DNA from: Acinetobacter kanungonis
Lineage (GTDB): Bacteria; Pseudomonadota; Gammaproteobacteria; Pseudomonadales; Moraxellaceae
Assembly (NCBI RefSeq): GCF_009939195.1
Contig: NZ_JAACKC010000004.1
Span: 450,541-514,540 of the forward strand
Length of the DNA: 64,000 bases
Direction of reading: 5' to 3'
Both the position numbers and the translations under genes were made by a program. Shown in pieces: positions 18,602-26,407 of this stretch; the first letter of the stretch is position 1, and every line of letters begins with the position of its first letter. The notes beneath the pieces are model-generated. The model had not been told where the DNA came from. It did no database searches and worked only from the letters and a program-made list of their open reading frames with translations.

Positions 18602-19570
18602 TTAAGTATTAAACTTTCTATAAGCATCTTTAAATAAGTTTCCACATGTATCCTTTTCAGGGATTTTAATACCATGACCACTACAAAATGCCTCTAATTG
18701 TGTATAAGCAGACTGGTGCTGTGACAAATCTAAATCAGCCATTTTAGCTAAGCCGTAAATTATTTGATTTATAGAGCTGGCTCTTTTAGGGTGTAATCTT
18801 ACTTGTTCTTTTACTGCCTCAGTATTAACACCTTTAATTCTAGAATTAAATTCGATAGGCTCTCTATGTTTGCCATCTATCAGTAATTGCAAGTCTTCAC
18901 CAAATATTAAACATTCTTCTTTTTTAATCTTTCGATCAGAAAATTTGTCTTCATCCTCATAACTATTGGCAAATCTATCAAACCAAAAACCACATACCCA
19001 ATCTGGGACTTCATGATCTTCTGTTGGTACGTAATAATTCCCATCATCTTCATTGAAAACAAAGTAAATACTATTGGTAGAGTCTGAATAAAATATTGAC
19101 TCGTAAAGTTTGTGAAACCTTAATTTATCGGCATATTGAAAGAAAAATAAATCTTTTAATATTTCCTCTGGTATACAAAACTCAGAATTTGTTAACGAGA
19201 AAAGGTTGTCAAACCTTGTATCACAAATCGCTTGCTCACCTTTAAGATATAGATCTCTAACAGATCCATCACTTAAAATTAAAATTGAACCTTCTTCTTC
19301 AATCGTAGAAAGACAATATGTCACAGACTTAACATGCTTTATTAATAATACTTGGTCTTCAGTCCCTTCATACCAATCAAAATTTAATGTCCCATTTTCA
19401 ATATGAGATTTATCTTGATCAAGATCTTTAAAAACACCTAGTCTAATATGCCCCTTGATGGCTAATTGAAAAAAGTAAGAATCATCAATATCAAGCCGTT
19501 GAGGATATAGCCCACGCAATAGACTTGCAGCCTCATCTAAACAATAAAATGTCTTTAAAGGTAAGTTCAT
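18602..19570 (-). CDS. Island-associated protein of unknown function
   Basis: A 322-residue protein. The N-terminal segment (TFYCLDEAASLLRGL ... YFFQLAIKGHIRLGVF) looks like a helix-turn-helix/excisionase-like module that I have seen at the start of proteins encoded near integrases. The C-terminal 60 residues (HPKRASSINQIIYGLAKMADLDLSQ and following) are helical and may be a second conserved module. The middle has no motif I can name. It stands between the integrase and the operator array and may be a regulator acting on that array. No function is assigned. Confidence 0.5.
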   Translation of the reverse strand: MNLPLKTFYCLDEAASLLRGLYPQRLDIDDSYFFQLAIKGHIRLGVFKDLDQDKSHIENGTLNFDWYEGTEDQVLLIKHVKSVTYCLSTIEEEGSILILSDGSVRDLYLKGEQAICDTRFDNLFSLTNSEFCIPEEILKDLFFFQYADKLRFHKLYESIFYSDSTNSIYFVFNEDDGNYYVPTEDHEVPDWVCGFWFDRFANSYEDEDKFSDRKIKKEECLIFGEDLQLLIDGKHREPIEFNSRIKGVNTEAVKEQVRLHPKRASSINQIIYGLAKMADLDLSQHQSAYTQLEAFCSGHGIKIPEKDTCGNLFKDAYRKFNT

Positions 19571-19914
19571 TTATTTGCCTCCCACAGCATCCCCAAAAGG
19601 TCACTAGGTCAACATATTGGGTATATGCTTTCGGATGCCTCCTAGGCCTAGCAAACTGAACATAAACGATATTTAAATATAAATGTGTATATTTGGGTAA
19701 GTAGAGTGACAACGTGTGTCGCAATAAAACATACGAATCGCCGTCTATCGCAAATGAATCGCACTGCCTTTGCGAAGTTCAAATCCTTATACATCAGGAC
19801 ATACAAAACCAAATCGCAAAAACGCAACATTTCTAAGGGGAAATATATTAATTAAGCTTTTACGCGGTATATCTATAGAGAAGATCTAAGATGCAGATTG
19901 AACTATCTGATATA
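19571..19914. other. Intergenic region with second AATCGCA cluster
   Basis: The region holds the promoter side of the 322-residue gene and the repeats at 19719-19827. Short overlapping frames here (63 and 60 codons) run through the repeats and are not supported. Confidence 0.5.
19719..19827. repeat. Second AATCGCA-type cluster
   Basis: Six or seven variants of TCGCAA/AATCGCA occur in about 110 bp, with the hairpin TCCTTATACATCAGGA at 19784-19799 that resembles the modules at 14620 and 14751. The cluster lies about 5 kb from the first, on the other side of the replication and regulatory genes. Confidence 0.55.
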
Positions 19915-21144
19915 TCACTTGGTCTTTTTAAATTGAATAATGCTCTGGTCCGCAATTTCTTCTAAATAGTTGGCGTACCACTGCATCATATGTGCCCTGT
20001 CATCTAAATACTGGGCTTTGTTATATACCCCTGCTACACCATCCTTAACATGAGCTAATGCCGATTCAATATGACGCTCATCAAAGCCACGGTTATTTAG
20101 TAGTGTACTGGCTATATGCCTAAATCCATGTGGTGTCTGTCTGCCCTCGTATCCCATACGGCGCAAAGCCATGATAAAAACTGTATCTGACTTAGGCTTA
20201 CTCTTATCGGATCTACTTGGGAATAAATACTCAGAATTGGTTTCATAGTTTTTTAATTCATTGAGGATGGCAATGGCTTGCTTAGGCAAAGGCACAACAT
20301 GCTCACGGCGTTTCTTCATGCGTTCCTCAGGGATATTCCACAAACCTTGTTCTAGGTCGAACTCAGTCCATTTAGCACCCCTTAGCTCAGTAGGACGGCA
20401 AAACAACATAGCCAAAAGCTGTAAGCCCATTCGGACATCCATCGTTGGATAATTATTGATAGCTCTGATTAATGTTGGAAGTTCTTGCTCACTCACATGA
20501 GCCATATTTTCCTTTTTACCTTGCTGTAAATATTTTTGAATTCCCTCTAGAGGGTTGTAGTCAATACGCCCTGTCACTTTTGCATAATCGTAAATATCAC
20601 GACACATAGCTCGAATACGATTTACTTGCTCAAAAATGCCTTGTGATTCTTGAATACCTTTTAAATGCTTTATCCATTCAATCGGTTTGATTGTTGTATA
20701 TAGGCGTTTGCCAAAAATAGGGAATATATGCTTTTCCAATGCACCTTTATTTCGGGTCATGGTGTCATGCACCCATGTATTTACTTTGGTTTCTAACCAC
20801 TCACGTGCCAGTACTTCAAAGGTTGCATTATTGTGGTCCAGCTCTTGGCGTTTGCGTTCCTGTTTAGTAATGATTGGATTATCGCCGTGGGATATATCTA
20901 AAATAATCTCAGATGCTTTCTTTCTAGCACCTTTACCCGACAATTCAGGGTAAGTACCGATACCAAGCCATGACCACTTACCATCCGCCTTTTTATACCT
21001 GAATAGCCACGCTTTCTTACCATCAGGCTTTACACGAAAATATAAGCCATCGCCGTCTAACTCCCGATATTCTTTTAATTCAGGTTCAAGGTTAGCAAGT
21101 ACGGTATCTGACAAAGGGCGACGTTTGATATCTGTTCTTTTCAT
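19915..21144 (-). CDS. P4-type tyrosine integrase
   Basis: Site-specific recombinase of 409 residues with an N-terminal arm-binding DUF4102 domain (LSDTVLANLEPELKEYRELDGDGLYFRVKPDGKKAWLFRY, to about residue 90), a core-binding domain and a catalytic domain. Catalytic residues visible are R250 (CRPTELR), H339 and R342 (HGFRH), H365 (ALAH) and Y374 (GVYNKA). The start at 21144 is chosen because its ATG overlaps the upstream stop (ATGA) and GGAGG lies 4 nt before it. It presumably recombines at the ssrA 3' end. It is the last gene of an operon with a kinase gene, which is unusual. Confidence 0.9.
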   Translation of the reverse strand: MKRTDIKRRPLSDTVLANLEPELKEYRELDGDGLYFRVKPDGKKAWLFRYKKADGKWSWLGIGTYPELSGKGARKKASEIILDISHGDNPIITKQERKRQELDHNNATFEVLAREWLETKVNTWVHDTMTRNKGALEKHIFPIFGKRLYTTIKPIEWIKHLKGIQESQGIFEQVNRIRAMCRDIYDYAKVTGRIDYNPLEGIQKYLQQGKKENMAHVSEQELPTLIRAINNYPTMDVRMGLQLLAMLFCRPTELRGAKWTEFDLEQGLWNIPEERMKKRREHVVPLPKQAIAILNELKNYETNSEYLFPSRSDKSKPKSDTVFIMALRRMGYEGRQTPHGFRHIASTLLNNRGFDERHIESALAHVKDGVAGVYNKAQYLDDRAHMMQWYANYLEEIADQSIIQFKKTK

Positions 21145-21626
21145 GCATCCTCCAAAAGAAAGCTGTGGCAATAAGCCATAACTTCACCTGAAAAACGTAC
21201 AGGAATAGATTCGGGATTATTTGTTAATTGATATTCAGCATTTTCTAAAAGTTGATAAATATCCTCTTTAGTCAATTCGCCTTTGGTATGTTGCAAATCC
21301 TCAATATCAACAAACAAGTCTTCAATTTTTAAGCTATATATAAATTGGGAGTTATTAGGAAATGAAATTCTTTTTACAATGCAACTATTGTATTGGGCAT
21401 ATTTATTCACACTTTCTCGTGTAATACCTATAAATATAGTGCTTGATCGAGCTTTAATACCAAATTTAAGTTCAAACCAATCATCAATAATGTGATGAGC
21501 CTCTAGAGGCATATGAGTTGGTTTACGTGTTCCATTAATATAACGATTTTGATGTATTCCATTTGAAATATTAGCTCCAAAAGCACGGTAAAATCCAACA
21601 CTTGATAAATCAATAGTATTCAACAT
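21141..21626 (-). CDS. 161-residue protein between kinase and integrase
   Basis: I do not recognise this gene with certainty. The segment from T33 to F65 (TRKP ... DDWFELKFGIKARSSTIF) recalls small phage-encoded proteins with a conserved RKP ... DDWF..KFGI..RS motif. Its Arg, Ser-Ser-Thr and acidic positions could fit an ADP-ribosyltransferase-like fold, but this is a guess. The N-terminus overlaps the kinase stop by 17 bases and its stop overlaps the integrase ATG, so the three genes are translated together. A substrate or partner of the kinase is a natural suggestion. Confidence 0.5.
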   Translation of the reverse strand: MLNTIDLSSVGFYRAFGANISNGIHQNRYINGTRKPTHMPLEAHHIIDDWFELKFGIKARSSTIFIGITRESVNKYAQYNSCIVKRISFPNNSQFIYSLKIEDLFVDIEDLQHTKGELTKEDIYQLLENAEYQLTNNPESIPVRFSGEVMAYCHSFLLEDA

Positions 21627-22680
21627 CTTCTAATAGTCCCTTTTTATCTAAAAAATTGATAGGATTTTTAATTAATTCATGGATTTCATTTGTACTGAAT
21701 GCGATTTCATTATTGATAACTTGCCAAAGTATGTTTTGAATATCTCCAAGATCTAATCTTTCTTTATAATTAACTTTCATAATATTATTAAATAGTTGAT
21801 GAATTACTTCTTTAGAAGGATGTTCGATGCGTAAAAAACTTTCTGAAGCTTGCTCAATACGTCTCTTCATTGATCCATTATTCATACTTTCTAAATATGA
21901 CCCAATATCAGAATATGAGAACAAATTCTCTTCAAAAAAAATAAGATAAAAAATTATTCCTAAAGACCACAAATCACTATTTTCATTCAAACGTCTGATA
22001 AATTTATTATCTAAAAGTGGAAGAAAAAGTTCCGGAGCAAGATAATTAAATGCTGTAACAATTCTCTTTCCATTCTGAAAATAGGACTCATACAGAAAAT
22101 CTGGTGAATCATCATATTGTGTAGCCATTGGCATCGTTGCCTCACCAAAATCTATGATTTTTATTCCAGGTGAAACACTATCATTTTGATACCCAATTTT
22201 TTGAAATTCTTCAAATTTTGATTGAATTATAAAAATATTATTCGGATGTAAATCTCTGTGTTCAATACCTAGACAAGCTGTTAGCGCTCTTACAATTTGA
22301 TAAAATACGGATAACTTTTCTTTATCACCCGCCTCTCTCAGAGTTGGGATCAGATTCTTTAGAGTTATGCCATCAATCCATTCCGTTACAAAATAATAAA
22401 TATAATTCTCTACAAGCACCCCGCCTTCAAAATACCGAGGAAAACATGAGAAAACTGAATAATTGCCTTGCTTCTCTGTTATATAAATTTCATTTTGGAA
22501 TTTACTAATTTCTGACTCGTGTCTTGGAAAAAGTAAAAATTTAATAAAAACGTACTGCGAAGTTTTCCTATTTAAGGCTTTGATTGCCGAAGAGTTACCA
22601 GTACCTGATATATTTTCAATAAATTCATATTCAGAAAGTCGTTTATCTAAATCTAGTTTTTTTAATAATTCAATTAACAC
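21610..22680 (-). CDS. Hanks-type serine/threonine protein kinase
   Basis: A 356-residue kinase with all key motifs: glycine-rich loop SGTGNSS (25-31), Lys47 in VFIKF, alpha-C Glu64, catalytic loop HRDLHPNN (D143, N148), DFG (D177), APE (215-217) and SDLWSLG (D236). There is no transmembrane helix, so it is cytosolic. The start codon appears to be GTG at 22680 with a weak ribosome-binding site, overlapping the region of a TGTACA repeat. Base composition is A/T-rich compared with chromosomal neighbours. Kinases on mobile elements often act in phage defence; here that is inferred from context only. Confidence 0.85.
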   Translation of the reverse strand: MLIELLKKLDLDKRLSEYEFIENISGTGNSSAIKALNRKTSQYVFIKFLLFPRHESEISKFQNEIYITEKQGNYSVFSCFPRYFEGGVLVENYIYYFVTEWIDGITLKNLIPTLREAGDKEKLSVFYQIVRALTACLGIEHRDLHPNNIFIIQSKFEEFQKIGYQNDSVSPGIKIIDFGEATMPMATQYDDSPDFLYESYFQNGKRIVTAFNYLAPELFLPLLDNKFIRRLNENSDLWSLGIIFYLIFFEENLFSYSDIGSYLESMNNGSMKRRIEQASESFLRIEHPSKEVIHQLFNNIMKVNYKERLDLGDIQNILWQVINNEIAFSTNEIHELIKNPINFLDKKGLLEDVEYY

Positions 22681-22682
22681 CC

Positions 22683-22745
22683 TTGTACACCCATGAGTTC
22701 AATAAATATTGCAATGTACATGACAGTGTACACGGTGCATGTACA
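22683..22745. promoter_or_regulatory. Integrase arm-type sites, right end (inferred)
   Basis: TGTACA cores occur at 22684, 22715, 22727 and 22740. The middle pair (CAATGTACA, CAGTGTACA) is spaced 12 bp like the left-end pair. They lie in the promoter region of the kinase-integrase operon, so integrase binding could repress it. Confidence 0.55.
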
Positions 22746-22782
22746 CTATAGCTAGTTATGTTTGGGTATGTTCAGGCAAGAA

Positions 22783-22817
22783 AAAAGGCCTGAACCCTTT
22801 AGATTCAAGCCTTTCGT
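22783..22817 (-). terminator. Terminator of tmRNA, element-borne copy
   Basis: On the minus strand AAGGCTTGAA ... TTCAGGCCTT is followed by TTTTTT, about 45 nt after the tmRNA 3' end. It is nearly identical to the displaced copy at 10141-10172. Confidence 0.75.
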
Positions 22818-22851
22818 CTACTATTTAAAACATATTTTGGTATGTTTTGTT

Positions 22852-22882
22852 AGGAATTTGGTGGAGGTGGCGGGAGTTGAAC
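22852..22882. repeat. Right attachment site inside ssrA
   Basis: The functional ssrA 3' end (T-arm, acceptor stem, CCA) with its downstream AAATTCCTA corresponds to the decayed copy at 10210-10236. Confidence 0.7.
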
Positions 22883-23218
22883 CCGCGTCCGCCAACACTA
22901 CGCTCGAGAATACTACATGCTTAGATATCGTCTATTGTTTTAACATCAAGAGACCCGACGAACAGGGTTCAAGACGCGATCCTCTAAGTTTGGTATAAAG
23001 CCCCGAGGCTTGACTCTATACGGACTTGTGTGCGTTCGCTTCGGTCGGGTTCACTGACCACAAGTATTCAGTGAAGCGGACAAGCGGCCCTTAGGCAGCT
23101 AGAGCGTAAGTTTCGTCGTTTGCGACTATTAAAATGCAAATTTGATTTACGAGAGGAAATGCGCTCTCGGCATGCATCTATGAGTTTCATCATCAGCGTC
23201 GAAGCCAAGAACACCCCC
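22859..23218 (-). ncRNA. ssrA: Transfer-messenger RNA (tmRNA)
   Basis: An RNA of about 360 nt. The 5' end GGGGGTG pairs with CACCTCC before the 3' ACCA. The T-arm reads GGGTTCAACTCCC-type sequence near the 3' end. The internal reading frame encodes the tag ANDETYALAA followed by TAA, beginning after AATAGTC. It rescues stalled ribosomes with SmpB. The 3' end serves as the integration site of the neighbouring element. Confidence 0.97.
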
Positions 23219-23346
23219 AAAGTACGCTGCAATCATAGCATAAATATCGAAAATTACGAGGCAATTTCACAGTATTTACAGAACTGACTGCGTTCTATTA
23301 CATTATTGCGGTAATCTTTCATATTTCAAGAGTTAAAAATAAAAAC

Positions 23347-24831
23347 ATGAGCTATTTACTTGCACTTGATCAAGGAACCACCTCCAGCCGAGCCATTATT
23401 TTTGACGAACATGGAAAAATTTACTCGACGGCTCAACGCGAAACTCAAATTCGTACCCCTCATTCTGGCTGGGTCGAGCAAGATGCTCAAGAAATCTGGA
23501 GCACACAAATTGCTGTTGTCCAGCAAGCCATTGCCTCGGCCCATTTATTTGCCAAAGACATTAAAGCCATTGGGGTAACCAACCAACGAGAAACCACTGT
23601 GGTTTGGGACAAACGTACTGGCATTCCGCTTGCCCCTGCCATTGTCTGGCAAGATCGTCGTGCCACAGACTGGTGTGAGCAATTGGCCAAACGTAATCTG
23701 TTAGCCACTATTCATAAAAAAACTGGCTTAAGAATCGACCCCTATTTCAGTGCAGGCAAACTGGTCTGGTTACTGGAAAATGTAGCTGGTCTTCGAGCCT
23801 TAGCCGAACAAGGTCATGTCGCTTTTGGCACCATCGATAGCTGGTTGGTGTGGAATCTGACCCGTGGGGCGGAACATGTGATTGAAGCCAGCAATGCCTC
23901 ACGCACCATGCTCATGAATTTAGCCAGCCAGCAATGGGACGCAGAATTATTAGAATTGTTTAATATTCCTGCCTCTGTACTGCCGACCATCATCTCTTCT
24001 GACCGCTATATTGCCAATACTGCCCCAGGTTTATTGGGCGCCGAAATTCCGATTGCAGGTATTTTAGGAGATCAACAGTCTGCTCTATTTGGTCAGTCTT
24101 GCTTTGAAGCAGGTACAGCAAAAAACACCTATGGTACGGGCTGTTTCATGCTGTTCAATACGGGAGATCAAATTCAGTATAGTCAAAATCAATTGCTCAC
24201 CACACTGGCTTGGCAGTGCCAGCAACAGAATACCTTTGCACTGGAAGGCAGCGTGTTTATGGCAGGAGCGATTGTGCAATGGCTCAGAGATGGTCTCGGG
24301 ATTATTCAGCACAGCTCCGACGTAGAAAAACTGGCTTGCCAAGTCCATGATTCGGATGGCGTCGTGTTGGTGCCTGCCTTCACGGGTTTAGGTGCGCCGC
24401 ATTGGGACAGCAATGCACGTGCCCTACTATGCGGAATGTCACGCGGTACCAACAAAGCGCATATTGCCCGTGCCGCCTTAGAATCCATCGCCTTTCAAGT
24501 TTCAGATGTATTGAATGCCATGCAGGCCGATATTAGCCAGCCCCTCAAAGAATTACGGGTAGATGGTGGTGCCAGTCAAAATGATATGTTGATGCAATTC
24601 CAAGCCGATATGCTGAATGTCCCTGTGCTACGCCCTAAAATGCTGGAATCTACCGCATGGGGCGCCGCAGCAATGGCGGGACTGAAGATGGGTGTGTTTT
24701 CAGATGTTTCTGAAATTTCCGAATCTTGGCAGCTCGATCGAGTCTTTGAACCAAAAATGTCGGAAGATCAACGTCAGCAACATTTACAGCAATGGCGCAC
24801 GGCGTTAAAGCGGGCAAAATCTGAAATCTAG
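23347..24831 (+). CDS. glpK: Glycerol kinase
   Basis: Converts glycerol to glycerol 3-phosphate with ATP in the cytoplasm. The protein is 494 residues long, the usual length. The FGGY-family signatures are visible: DQGTTSSRAIIFDE at residues 7-20, VTNQRETTVVWD near residue 80, GILGDQQSALFGQ near residue 238, and the C-terminal ELRVDGGASQNDMLMQFQADML. It stands alone downstream of the ssrA promoter region and converges on emrB. No glpF or glpD is adjacent. Confidence 0.95.
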   Translation: MSYLLALDQGTTSSRAIIFDEHGKIYSTAQRETQIRTPHSGWVEQDAQEIWSTQIAVVQQAIASAHLFAKDIKAIGVTNQRETTVVWDKRTGIPLAPAIVWQDRRATDWCEQLAKRNLLATIHKKTGLRIDPYFSAGKLVWLLENVAGLRALAEQGHVAFGTIDSWLVWNLTRGAEHVIEASNASRTMLMNLASQQWDAELLELFNIPASVLPTIISSDRYIANTAPGLLGAEIPIAGILGDQQSALFGQSCFEAGTAKNTYGTGCFMLFNTGDQIQYSQNQLLTTLAWQCQQQNTFALEGSVFMAGAIVQWLRDGLGIIQHSSDVEKLACQVHDSDGVVLVPAFTGLGAPHWDSNARALLCGMSRGTNKAHIARAALESIAFQVSDVLNAMQADISQPLKELRVDGGASQNDMLMQFQADMLNVPVLRPKMLESTAWGAAAMAGLKMGVFSDVSEISESWQLDRVFEPKMSEDQRQQHLQQWRTALKRAKSEI

Positions 24832-24838
24832 AACATTA

Positions 24839-24866
24839 AGCACCACAAACTATGGCTTGTGGTGCT
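24839..24866. terminator. Hairpin between convergent glpK and emrB
   Basis: A perfect 10-bp stem (AGCACCACAA/TTGTGGTGCT) with an 8-base loop but no T-run. It is probably a weak bidirectional terminator. Confidence 0.5.
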
Positions 24867-24877
24867 CGCTATAGATA

Positions 24878-26401
24878 TTAATGACTTGGTCCAGTCACTT
24901 TAATCTTCTGTTTCGGAGCAAGCCAAATGATTAAACTGGCCACCACAAAGACCAAGGTTAAAATCAAAAACACATGATCAACCGACATGGTCATGGCTTC
25001 TTTATCCACCAAGTTTGAAATCACGCCTAATGTGGTTTCATTGCTCATGCCATTTTGCAGCAAAGTATTTTGAATTTCAGTCGGATTTAAACTCGACACC
25101 ATTTCAGTCCGTGCAACTTTAGCATGATCATCCCAAATGGTGACCGCAATGGAGGCACCGATCGCGCCTGCCATGGTTCTTAAAAAATTCATTAAACCCG
25201 CTGCCGATGCCATTTCAGTAATTAACACCGAACCCAAAGCAATATTGGACAAGGGAATAAAGAAGAATGGTACGGCAAAACCTTGCAGCATTTGTGGCAT
25301 GGCCAAAGTCATAAAGTCGGCATCTGTGACCCAAAAAGCACGCATTAGCGTCACGATTCCCATCAACATTAAACCGAAGCTGGCTAAAGCACGTTGGTCA
25401 TATTTGGTCGCCAGTCGTGCAACAATTGGAGACATGGTCAAACTACCGAAGCCCATGGTCGCGGTCAGATAGCCCGCCCACGTTGCGGTATATCCTAAAT
25501 TCACCTGCACCCATTGTGGAATTAATACAATACTGGCGAAGAAACCGCCAAAGGCAAACGCCAGTGATAAGACCGAAATGGTAAACCCGCGATAACGGAA
25601 AATGGCAATATTGACAATTGGATGTTGTTCGGTCAGTTCCCAGATAATAAAGGCAACTAAACCAATAACCGTAATCACCGCAAGTAGGCAAATAAAGCTG
25701 CTGCTAAACCAGTCATTTTCATGTCCCAAATCCAGCATCAACTGTAAAGCACCAATCCAAAGAATGAGTAATGCCAGCCCGACTGCATCAATCGGCAGGC
25801 GAAATTTATCAGTTTCCGCAGGCTTTAATAAGCGTATTGCAGCCACGGCACAAATAATCCCGACTGGAATATTGATAAAGAAAATCCAGTGCCAAGACCA
25901 GTTATCACTGATCGAACCACCCAAAATGGGTCCTAAAATGGGACCAACCACTGTAGTCATTGCCCACATGCCCATGGCTTGGGACTGCTTTTCAGGTGGG
26001 AAAATCCGCATCAGCAAGGTTTGACTGAGTGGCATGATTGGACCACCAAACAACCCCTGACCAATACGGCAAAACACCAGCATTTCTAAACTGGTCGAAA
26101 GCCCACACAGCACGGAAAAGGTGGTAAAACCAATCAGGCTAATCACGAACAGTCGGACCGTACCAAAGCGCCCTGCCAACCAACCGGTTAGAGGCACACA
26201 AATCGCTTCTGCCACGGCATATGAGGTAATGACCCATGTGCCCTGTGAGCTTGAAACTGCCAGACTACCGGTAATATGTGGTACTGAAACATTGGCGATG
26301 GTCATGTCGAGCACCACCATAAAGTTTGCCAATGCCAGTACAAAGGCAGCCAGCATTAAGCGACCGCCTTGTAAATCTCCAAATGGACGATACTGGTTCA
26401 T
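24878..26401 (-). CDS. emrB: EmrB-type MFS multidrug efflux pump (DHA2)
   Basis: Inner-membrane drug/H+ antiporter of 507 residues with about 14 transmembrane helices. Motifs of the DHA2 family are visible: LDMTIANVSVPHI in helix 1, GRFGTVRLF in the loop after helix 2 and GPILGPILGGSISDNWSWHWIFFINIPVG in helix 5. It works with the adaptor EmrA encoded 6 bases upstream and an outer-membrane channel encoded elsewhere. It exports hydrophobic compounds; the precise substrates are not evident. Confidence 0.88.
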   Translation of the reverse strand: MNQYRPFGDLQGGRLMLAAFVLALANFMVVLDMTIANVSVPHITGSLAVSSSQGTWVITSYAVAEAICVPLTGWLAGRFGTVRLFVISLIGFTTFSVLCGLSTSLEMLVFCRIGQGLFGGPIMPLSQTLLMRIFPPEKQSQAMGMWAMTTVVGPILGPILGGSISDNWSWHWIFFINIPVGIICAVAAIRLLKPAETDKFRLPIDAVGLALLILWIGALQLMLDLGHENDWFSSSFICLLAVITVIGLVAFIIWELTEQHPIVNIAIFRYRGFTISVLSLAFAFGGFFASIVLIPQWVQVNLGYTATWAGYLTATMGFGSLTMSPIVARLATKYDQRALASFGLMLMGIVTLMRAFWVTDADFMTLAMPQMLQGFAVPFFFIPLSNIALGSVLITEMASAAGLMNFLRTMAGAIGASIAVTIWDDHAKVARTEMVSSLNPTEIQNTLLQNGMSNETTLGVISNLVDKEAMTMSVDHVFLILTLVFVVASLIIWLAPKQKIKVTGPSH

Positions 26402-26407
26402 GACAAA

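Larger units (their letters stand above)
10210..22882. mobile_element. Integrative element inserted at the 3' end of ssrA
   Basis: The right edge is the tmRNA 3' end (22859); the left edge is a degenerate copy of it at 10210-10236. A P4-type integrase lies near the ssrA side. All protein genes are on the minus strand. They include an AlpA-like regulator, an antirepressor, a DUF3987 replication-type ATPase and cargo genes. There are no tail, capsid or conjugation genes, so it resembles a satellite or small genomic island. Matching TGTACA-type repeats occur inside both ends. Confidence 0.85.

Noticed and set aside
19533..19830. Two overlapping short frames upstream of the 322-residue gene
   Set aside because: They overlap the repeat cluster and each other, with no motif or ribosome-binding site.
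22762..22998. 78-codon plus-strand frame over ssrA
   Set aside because: It is antisense to the tmRNA and its terminator; the RNA gene explains the sequence.
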